In this document: one piece after another, positions 1-5,715 of the stretch
Numbering within the stretch: the stretch's first letter is position 1
Layout: each line of letters begins with the position of its first letter
NCBI GenBank assembly: GCA_030539475.1
Contig: JAUNRY010000153.1
Span: forward strand, 1 to 5,715
Length of the DNA stretch: 5,715 nucleotides
Source of the DNA: Bacteroidia bacterium
GTDB taxonomy: Bacteria; Bacteroidota; Bacteroidia; Bacteroidales; Dysgonomonadaceae
Reading direction: 5' to 3'
Translations under genes and position numbers: made by a program
The notes under the pieces: generated by a model
Told to the model about the DNA's origin: nothing
Database searches by the model: none
Seen by the model: only the letters and a program-made list of their open reading frames with translations

Positions 1-345
1 ATGTTTCTTGTGAGTGAAGTGCATCCTTTTTTGGACGGAAACGGGCGTATAGCCCGGATAATGATGAATGCCGAATTGGTACGGGGCGGACAATCTCGCA
101 TCATTATTCCTACGGTATTTCGCGAAGATTATCTGCTGGCATTGCGTAAATTATCCCGAAAAAAAGAGCCAGATACTTATATCCGCGTAATGGAAAAACT
201 GCACCATTTCAGTGATAATCTTTACGGACAAGATTTTGACGAACTCAATCGCTATTTACAAGCTTCCAATGCTTTTGAAGACCCGGAAGAGGGTAAATTA
301 CAATGGATTGACAGAAGTTTTTCATCAAAAAGTAAACTATATTAA
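1..345 (+). CDS. Fic family protein (AMPylase-type), 3' part only
   Basis: This is the C-terminal part of a Fic-domain protein. Fic enzymes typically transfer AMP or another nucleotide phosphate to a hydroxyl side chain of a target protein, and many act as toxins. Residues 8-19 of the visible part read HPFLDGNGRIAR, a full match to the catalytic HxFx(D/E)GNGRxxR loop: H8 is the general base, D12 the metal ligand, and G13-R19 bind the nucleotide phosphates. Because the motif begins eight codons from the left edge, the helices that normally precede it must lie upstream. The ATG at position 1 is therefore almost certainly internal. About 95 residues follow the motif, ending at TAA 343-345. No inhibitory (S/T)xxxE(G/N) helix is visible, so the Fic class cannot be told, and no antitoxin gene is seen downstream. 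The target is unknown. It may be cargo of the element or a flanking gene. Confidence 0.9.
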   Translation: MFLVSEVHPFLDGNGRIARIMMNAELVRGGQSRIIIPTVFREDYLLALRKLSRKKEPDTYIRVMEKLHHFSDNLYGQDFDELNRYLQASNAFEDPEEGKLQWIDRSFSSKSKLY

Positions 346-362
346 AAAAATAATCACGCAAC

Positions 363-396
363 AAAGTAATGCTAATTTTCAAATAAGCCTTACTTT
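363..396 (+). terminator. Imperfect hairpin after the Fic gene, possible terminator
   Basis: The arms 363-377 and 382-396 are complementary at 13 of 15 positions, with mismatches at 370/389 and 374/385 and a 4-nt loop (TTCA). The outer seven pairs are AAAGTAA with TTACTTT. It starts 17 nt after the Fic stop and is followed by a T-containing but broken tract (TTTCTTGTAATT). That position suits a weak intrinsic terminator separating the Fic gene from the DUF1896 gene. The stem is AT-rich and lacks a clean U-run, so it could equally be a processing hairpin or chance in AT-rich DNA. Confidence 0.4.
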
Positions 397-438
397 CTTG
401 TAATTAACAAACACCACTAAATCCAAAAAATAAAAAAA

Positions 439-900
439 ATGACAAAAACGAACAACACCCCATTCGCCGAGCGTGAGGACTTATCCTATTTCACGCTCAC
501 GCTGCAATCGTATTTAAACGAAAGTTTTCCCGAGTTGGCAAACGATAAAACGTTTATCGAAGAACGTTCCGAGCTTGCCGCGCAAAGTTATGCCGATGCC
601 CTTATGGCCGGGCACAGCCACCCCGAAGCATCGGAATTATCCAACGAAGTGATGTATGAAGGGCTTCATTTTTCCAAGTTCGATATGCTTTTCAAAGTTA
701 TCTGCAACGAGTTTGACAGCCAAATGGCAGACGATGAACTACGGCCGTTTGCCATGAAAATGTACCCGCTCTGCGCCGAAATATTCGCCAATTACCCCAC
801 GGACGAACCGGAATTTGTCGACAGTGGCGATTACGACCTGCTTTACACCGAACTCACGGGAACCGTAGCCATCCATATCGAAGATAATGGCTTATGGTAA
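439..900 (+). CDS. DUF1896-like protein, mobile-element associated
   Basis: A complete 153-residue soluble acidic protein of unknown function. I recognise it as DUF1896-like from its length, its opening (a LSYFTLTLQSYLNE stretch from about residue 12), and the following ERSELAAQSYADALMAG helix. It has no signal peptide, membrane segment or recognisable catalytic motif. The ATG at 439 follows an A-rich leader (425-438) typical of Bacteroidetes starts, with no Shine-Dalgarno, and the conserved opening begins about a dozen residues later, which supports this start. Proteins of this family commonly sit just upstream of a giant methylase/helicase gene in Bacteroidetes conjugative elements. Here the 3' end overlaps that gene by 14 nt, which suggests one transcript, coupled translation and a linked job, for example as partner or modulator of the large protein. 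That link is inference. Confidence 0.85.
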   Translation: MTKTNNTPFAEREDLSYFTLTLQSYLNESFPELANDKTFIEERSELAAQSYADALMAGHSHPEASELSNEVMYEGLHFSKFDMLFKVICNEFDSQMADDELRPFAMKMYPLCAEIFANYPTDEPEFVDSGDYDLLYTELTGTVAIHIEDNGLW

Positions 901-3900
901 AAAGGCGCATTTAATCGACAATATTGAAGCAATCGCTACTGCTTTTCGTCTCGAAAAAGAGAAACGGAAAGCCACCGCGTCCGAACACGAAATCCTATCC
1001 CGATACAGCGGTTTTGGTGGCTTGAAGTGCATTCTCAATCCCGCCCAAACGCTGGAAGACGCAGCCCGTTGGAAAAAATCCGAATTGGATTTATTCCCGC
1101 AAGTTGCCGACCTGCACCGGCTGATACGAGAAAACACCCCGGACGAACGAACCTACAACCGCTATGTGGACAGCCTGAAACAATCTGTTCTCACGGCGTT
1201 TTACACCCCGCCGGTGGTTGTAGAAAGCCTTGCTCAAAGCCTGCGTAACCACGGAATTACGCCCATCCGCCTGCTCGAACCATCGGCAGGAACGGGTGCT
1301 TTTGTCGATGCCTTCAAGCCCGAAAATTCCGTCCGAACCGTTGCTTTCGAAAAAGACCTGCTCACGGGAAAAATATTGCAACACCTGCAACCCGAGGCAG
1401 ATGTGCGTATCGAAGGATTTGAAAATATCGAAGCCAAACGGCTTGGCTCGTTCGATTTAGCAGCGAGCAATATCCCGTTTGGCGATGTTTCGGTATTCGA
1501 TTTGTCCTACTCACGCGGCAAGTCCCCCGCAAAACAGCAAGCCGCCCGAAGCATTCACAACTATTTTTTTCTGAAAGGATTAGATTGTTTACAAGAAGGC
1601 GGTATATTGGCGTTTATCACATCGCAAGGCGTGATGAATAGCAACCGTAATGCCCTAATCCGTGAGTATTTAATGGAAAACAGCCGGCTGATATCGGCGG
1701 TGCGGCTGCCCAACAACCTGTTTTCGGACTATGCAGGAACGGAAGTCGGCACCGATTTGATTGTACTGCAAAAGCAAAGCGGGAAAGGCATTGCCAATGA
1801 TATGGAACGGAGTTTTATTGAAACCACTGATGATGAGATTTCAATAAACAGATTATTTACCGATATGTCCCGAAATATCTACACTACGCGCGACCGTGCT
1901 ACCGACTTGTACGGCAAACCCGCTTGGGTAATGCACCACGAGGGCGGTGTCGAAGGTATTGCAAGCGATTTGGAGAAAACTCTGACACAACAAATACGAC
2001 AGTCCGATTTAGATACTTCACTTTTTGAAACCCAACAAGTGAAATCGTCCGTTACATTTTCCGTACCACAAACGGAACAAAAAACCGACACACGAACAGC
2101 CGGAAACGCTTATGATTTAATTCCCCAAAACCTAATCGGGAAACTGCCCAAACTGTATGATACGGACGACGGGAAACCCATCGGCGACAAAACGGCACAA
2201 CTGCGTTTCTTTTTTCCAATGGGCGCTTACACGGCTTATGTGCTGGAACACGAACCAAAAACAGGCGAACTTTTCACGCTCACCACGATGGACGGAAGAG
2301 ATTGGGAGCTCGGTTACGCATCGCTGGATGAAATCCGATCCATCCGCGTTGGCGGACTGAAAGTTGAACGCGATTTGTATTTTAATCCCACGCAACTGAA
2401 AAATATACCCGAGTTGAACGACTACGTGGGCAACCGCTTCACACCCGAGATAGAAGATGCTCAAATTATCGACGAAAAACCACTTGCAAGCACACCAAAA
2501 AACAACCAAGCCGAAGCCTTTCGAGTACCGGACGAATACGCCCAAATCAAAGAGAAACACCCCGATGCTGTGGTCCTTTTCCGTGTGGACGAATACTACG
2601 AAACCTATCGGCAGGATGCCGAGAAAGCCGCGCCGATTTTAGGTTTACCACTTATTCAAAACAACGAAAGCGAAGAGGTGAAACTCCGTTTCCGAAGCCA
2701 CGAATTGGACACACAGCTGCCCAAAATGGTGCGTTCGGGATTGCGTGTAGCCATAACCGACGTATTGGAACAGAAAATTGGAAATAAGATTTTACAAAAT
2801 AATTCACAAAATCAGGGAAAAGCAGAAAATATTGAAAAGAAAAAAGAACAAAAAACGGAACCCGAACCCGAACCACCCAAACCGGAAGACCCGGCACTTT
2901 CGTTGTACGATTTATTCGGTTTTTCTACACAAGAACGTTCGCAGGTAAAACCACTAAAAAAAGGACACAAACCGCGTGGAAACCAAATCAAACGCCCGAT
3001 GCCTGTTCCGCCAAAACCCGTTGCTCCGCCTATTGTAACCCCGGAACAGCCAAGCCAAGAAACAATGGACAAGGTGCTGGAAACTGCATTAAGTCTGTCC
3101 GGAATAAGCAATTTACAGGGCGAACAAACTGTTTCACAAAACGCTGTGAGCGAAACAATTTCAGCCGAACTACTTCCTACCACGGAAGAGATGCTCGATG
3201 CGTTTTTTGCCGAAATGGATCCACACAGCCCAAGCAATTACGTGGACGAATGGCGTATGGAAATTCAACACGAAGCACGCTTGGCAAAAGCCCGGCAAAA
3301 CACCTCTTTGAATGAAATCAACACCCAAAACGGTGATATTGAAACAAACAAACACAGCGAAAAAAGAGATGAAATAAACAACCAAGCAGCTATTTTTCCC
3401 AATCAAACCGACCTTTTCGCCACAAGTCCGGTTCTTTCCTTTGCCCCTCGTCCTTTTAACGAAAAATGGGAACCACATTACCGGGAAGGCTGCCTGACAG
3501 CCGGTTTGGGACAAGTCGGTTTTTTGAAAAAGGACAAAGACGACCAATCATTTTTTCATCCCTTGGAAGTAAACAGGAAACAGCAAAACCGCATCGAAAG
3601 CTACATCTTGGTGCGGGATACCTACAATAGTCTGTATGGCATGGAAGCTGAAACCATGCAGGCACATCCTATTTTGAGAAATGATTTGAACCGTTTTTAC
3701 GATGATTTTATCCAAAAATTCGGTCAGCTAAACACGCCTGAAAATCTGAAAGTCATCAAAATGGACACCGCCGGCAGTGATATGCCGTTTTTGGAACGAA
3801 ATATAGGGGGCGTATGGCAGAAAGCCGATATTTTCAGCCGTCCCGTATCCTTTTCCACACAAGAAATTACGAAAGTCGATACGGTAGAAGAAGCCCTGTC

Positions 3901-4957
3901 TGCTTCGCTCAACAAATACGGACGGGTCGATTTGGATTATATGGCAAGTCTGCACGACAGCTCACGCGAAGAGTTGAAAACCGAACTACACAGACGCATC
4001 TTTTTCAATCCTTTGGAACAAGACTACCAAATAGCCGAGAAGTTCATTGCCGGGAACGTGATAGAAAAAGCCAAATCGGTAGAAAAATACCTGAAAAGCC
4101 ATCCCGATGATACCGAAACTGCCTTTTCGCTCAAAGCCTTGCAAGATGCTTTTCCGCAGCGTATCGAGTTTGAAGAATTGGACTTCAATCTCGGCGAGCG
4201 GTGGATACCCGCGGAGATTTACAGCCGGTTTGCATCCGATTTGTTCGACACCGAAGTCAAAATAAACTATGTCGATACTTTGGATGATTTTTCGGTACAT
4301 TGCTCCCGAAAAAACCACACGATATGGAGCAAATTTGCCACCCGTTCCGAAAGCCGGACGTATGACGGCATCGCCTTGCTCCATCACGCTTTGGTAAACA
4401 CCACACCCGAAATGACCAAAAAAGTGATGGTGGACGGCAAAGAGACCAAAGTTCGTGACGGAGCAGCCATCCAAGCCACCAACGCCAAAATCGACGAGAT
4501 ACGTGAAGCCTTTTCCCAATGGTTGCAAGCACAAAACGGAGATTTTAAGGAACGGTTGACCAAGATGTACAACGAGAAATTCAACTGCTTTGTGCGTCCC
4601 CGGTACGATGGTTCGCTGCAAACTTTCCCCGGTCTGAACCGCCGGAACGTGAATATTGAAGAGCTCTACGACAGCCAGAAAGATGCCGTGTGGATGCTTA
4701 AAATGAACGGAGGTGGCATTTGCGACCACGAGGTTGGGTCAGGTAAAACGCTGATAATGTGCTGTTCATCGCAAGAAATGAAACGCTTGGAATTGGCGAA
4801 TAAGCCGATGATAATCGCTTTGAAAGCCAACGTGCACGAAATAGCCGAAACGTATCGCAAAGCCTATCCCGATGCCAAAATATTGTATCCCGGCAAAGCC
4901 GATTTCACGCCCGATAAACGCCAACGGATTTTCGGAGACATCAAAAACAACGATTGA
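887..4957 (+). CDS. N6-adenine methylase / SF2 helicase fusion, cut short by in-frame stop
   Basis: The 1356-residue N-terminal piece of a giant element-borne methylase-helicase. The start ATG overlaps the DUF1896 gene; the opening MAYGKKAHLIDNIEAI resembles the family's usual N-terminus. The methylase domain (about 1-310) shows TAFYTP (103-108), SAM-binding motif I EPSAGTG (131-137), a catalytic-type loop NIPFGD (195-200; N-I-P-F where the classic form is (D/N/S)PP(Y/F)), and a conserved segment at about 225-251. A MutS domain-I-like stretch covers about 549-628. A Lys/Glu/Pro-rich linker spans about 629-726, broken by DPALSLYDLFGF (668-679). The conserved middle region (about 857-1240) includes NKYGRVDLDYMASL (1009-1022). 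Walker A GSGKT is at 1284-1288. Translation stops at TGA 4955-4957, where the family has Trp as I recall it, so the product lacks the DEAH-type box and cannot be a complete helicase. The methylase half could still fold. A DarB-like DNA-protection role is inference. Confidence 0.88.
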   Translation: MAYGKKAHLIDNIEAIATAFRLEKEKRKATASEHEILSRYSGFGGLKCILNPAQTLEDAARWKKSELDLFPQVADLHRLIRENTPDERTYNRYVDSLKQSVLTAFYTPPVVVESLAQSLRNHGITPIRLLEPSAGTGAFVDAFKPENSVRTVAFEKDLLTGKILQHLQPEADVRIEGFENIEAKRLGSFDLAASNIPFGDVSVFDLSYSRGKSPAKQQAARSIHNYFFLKGLDCLQEGGILAFITSQGVMNSNRNALIREYLMENSRLISAVRLPNNLFSDYAGTEVGTDLIVLQKQSGKGIANDMERSFIETTDDEISINRLFTDMSRNIYTTRDRATDLYGKPAWVMHHEGGVEGIASDLEKTLTQQIRQSDLDTSLFETQQVKSSVTFSVPQTEQKTDTRTAGNAYDLIPQNLIGKLPKLYDTDDGKPIGDKTAQLRFFFPMGAYTAYVLEHEPKTGELFTLTTMDGRDWELGYASLDEIRSIRVGGLKVERDLYFNPTQLKNIPELNDYVGNRFTPEIEDAQIIDEKPLASTPKNNQAEAFRVPDEYAQIKEKHPDAVVLFRVDEYYETYRQDAEKAAPILGLPLIQNNESEEVKLRFRSHELDTQLPKMVRSGLRVAITDVLEQKIGNKILQNNSQNQGKAENIEKKKEQKTEPEPEPPKPEDPALSLYDLFGFSTQERSQVKPLKKGHKPRGNQIKRPMPVPPKPVAPPIVTPEQPSQETMDKVLETALSLSGISNLQGEQTVSQNAVSETISAELLPTTEEMLDAFFAEMDPHSPSNYVDEWRMEIQHEARLAKARQNTSLNEINTQNGDIETNKHSEKRDEINNQAAIFPNQTDLFATSPVLSFAPRPFNEKWEPHYREGCLTAGLGQVGFLKKDKDDQSFFHPLEVNRKQQNRIESYILVRDTYNSLYGMEAETMQAHPILRNDLNRFYDDFIQKFGQLNTPENLKVIKMDTAGSDMPFLERNIGGVWQKADIFSRPVSFSTQEITKVDTVEEALSASLNKYGRVDLDYMASLHDSSREELKTELHRRIFFNPLEQDYQIAEKFIAGNVIEKAKSVEKYLKSHPDDTETAFSLKALQDAFPQRIEFEELDFNLGERWIPAEIYSRFASDLFDTEVKINYVDTLDDFSVHCSRKNHTIWSKFATRSESRTYDGIALLHHALVNTTPEMTKKVMVDGKETKVRDGAAIQATNAKIDEIREAFSQWLQAQNGDFKERLTKMYNEKFNCFVRPRYDGSLQTFPGLNRRNVNIEELYDSQKDAVWMLKMNGGGICDHEVGSGKTLIMCCSSQEMKRLELANKPMIIALKANVHEIAETYRKAYPDAKILYPGKADFTPDKRQRIFGDIKNND
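2531..2770 (+). other. MutS domain I-like segment within the methylase-helicase
   Basis: Residues about 549-628 of the large protein follow the pattern of the N-terminal mismatch-recognition domain of MutS. They begin with a (D/E)YAQIKEKHPDAVVLFRV stretch, then YYETY, a DAEKAAPILGLPL helix, and end with LDTQLPKMVRSGLRVAITDVLE. In MutS the matching parts are the YLxIKxxHPDxxLLFRxGDFYE and LxKLVxxGxxVAIxxQxE stretches. The mismatch-probing Phe of the FYE motif aligns with Tyr here, and GDF is replaced by DEY. None of the MutS clamp, lever or ATPase domains follow. The assignment is by eye. Confidence 0.65.
4955..4957 (+). other. Premature in-frame TGA (codon 1357)
   Basis: TGA interrupts the methylase-helicase frame in the context NND-stop-DCIILTHEQF. 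The reading frame before and after is the same, and family proteins read NNDWDC here as I recall them, so one G-to-A change (TGG to TGA) explains it. The next 252 codons to the window edge hold no further stop. A real lesion, a sequencing error or an assembly error would all look like this. Confidence 0.85.
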
Positions 4958-5715
4958 GATTGTATTATTTTAACACATGAGCAATTCGGAATGTTGCCCC
5001 AATCGCCCGAAATACAGCAGGAAATATTGCAAAAAGAGTTAGACAGCGTGGAGGAAAATTTGGAAGTGTTGCGTTCGCAAGGCAGAGAAATATCGCGGGC
5101 AATGGAAAAAGGGCTGATTAAGCGACAACTGAATTTAGAGGTAAAACTGAAAATATTGGCACATGACATTGCAGACCGCAAAGACGATGTAACCGATTTC
5201 CGGATGATGGGCATTGACCATCTCTTTGTGGATGAAAGTCACCGGTTCAAAAACCTGATGTTTACCACCCGCCATAATCGTGTAGCCGGATTGGGCAACA
5301 GCGAAGGCAGTCAGCGGGCAATGAACATGCTTTTTGCCATCCGCACCATTCAGGAGCGTTCGGGCAAAGATTTGGGAGCGACTTTCCTATCGGGAACAAC
5401 TATTTCCAATTCGCTCACGGAACTCTACCTGCTTTTCAAATATCTTCGTCCCAAGGCGTTGGAAGAGCAGAATATCCGCTCATTCGATGCTTGGGCAGCT
5501 ATTTACGCCAAGAAAACCACCGATTACGAGTTTTCGGTAACCAACAATATCGTGCAGAAAGAACGTTTCCGTTACTTCATCAAAGTGCCGGAGTTGGCAC
5601 AGTTTTACAACGAGATAACCGACTTTCGCACGGCAAGAGACATTGGCATAGACCGCCCGGAAAAGAACGAAATTCTACATAATATCCCGCCCACGCCACA
5701 GCAAGAAATCTTTAT
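4958..5715 (+). pseudogene. Helicase part of the interrupted methylase-helicase, runs off the right edge
   Basis: This is the continuation, in the same frame, of the gene that starts at 887. After the stop it reads DCIILTHEQF, then a charged, probably coiled-coil helical stretch (about residues 1370-1430 in continuous numbering). Next come the Walker B / DEAH-type box VDESH (D1449 to H1452), HRFKNL, and the motif III-like LSGTTISNS (1501-1509), followed by LTELYLLFKYLRP. These are SF2/SNF2-like motifs that belong with the Walker A motif upstream of the stop. The first in-frame ATG after the stop is at 4991, so re-initiation could in principle make a separate C-terminal polypeptide, but it would lack Walker A. 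The second RecA-like domain and the gene's end lie beyond the window. Preserved motifs and an open frame point to very recent inactivation or to a base-call error. Confidence 0.82.

Noticed and set aside
212..403. 63-codon + strand frame overlapping the end of the Fic gene
   Set aside because: It mostly overlaps the Fic reading frame, has no recognisable sequence, and its tail runs through the AT-rich hairpin region.
373..425. Bacteroides-type promoter (-33 TTTG / -7 TAnnTTTG) before the DUF1896 gene
   Set aside because: TAATTTTC at 373-380 resembles the -7 box but has C for the final G and no TTG at the right distance upstream. The TTG at 398-400 has no -7 box about 20 nt downstream. Not strong enough to call.
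2132..2560. Antisense open frame of 142 codons, with other overlapping minus-strand frames at 2812-3237 and 4864-5214
   Set aside because: All lie inside the continuous + strand coding frame, have no family resemblance, and show compositions expected from reverse reading of that gene.
2860..2876. Short CCCGAA tandem repeat as a phase-variable tract
   Set aside because: Only two clean units encoding Glu-Pro in a low-complexity linker. Too short to act as a slippage switch.
3986..4729. Long antisense open frame (247 codons) opposite the methylase-helicase
   Set aside because: The + strand frame here carries conserved family sequence up to just before the Walker A motif. The antisense translation shows no recognisable domain and is best explained as a shadow frame.
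4955..4957. TGA as recoded Trp or selenocysteine
   Set aside because: The surrounding genes use TGG for Trp and end with TAA, the expected residue is Trp and not Cys or Sec, and no adjacent structured element was seen. A nonsense change or base error is simpler.
1..5715. CRISPR array, tRNA or rRNA genes, insertion sequence ends, attachment sites, diversity-generating repeats
   Set aside because: No regularly spaced repeats, RNA-gene signatures, transposase motifs or paired variable/template repeats were seen, and nearly all of the window is protein-coding.

Overview
The window looks like accessory DNA from a Bacteroidetes genome, most likely Bacteroidales, lying inside an integrated conjugative element of the CTnDOT/CTn type. 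The reasons are a DUF1896-type protein directly followed by a giant N6-methylase/helicase protein (a gene pair recurrent in such elements), A-rich leaders without a strong Shine-Dalgarno, and protein wording that matches that family. This is recognition from memory; no search was run.

Layout: 1-345 is the 3' end of a Fic-family gene, entering from the left and containing the catalytic HPFxDGNGRxxR motif. 346-438 is a short AT-rich intergenic stretch with an imperfect hairpin (363-396). 439-900 is a DUF1896-like gene. From 887 to the right edge runs one very long reading frame for a multidomain DNA methylase / SF2 helicase. It overlaps the DUF1896 gene by 14 nt, so the two are probably co-transcribed and translationally coupled. 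All genes are on the + strand, and almost the whole window is coding.

The large gene contains, in order, an adenine-methylase domain, a segment that reads like the mismatch-recognition domain I of MutS, a Lys/Glu/Pro-rich linker, a conserved family-specific middle region, and the start of a helicase core. The frame is broken once, by TGA at 4955-4957, between the Walker A motif and the DESH box. The same frame then stays open for the remaining 252 codons with helicase motifs intact. This looks like a single recent TGG-to-TGA nonsense change (or a sequencing error), not a natural gene end. By analogy with phage P1 DarB and related element-borne methylase-helicases, the intact protein may act in protection or processing of transferred DNA. 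That role is inference.

I see no convincing new system. The points most worth following are the nonsense interruption and the MutS-I-like insertion in the methylase-helicase.
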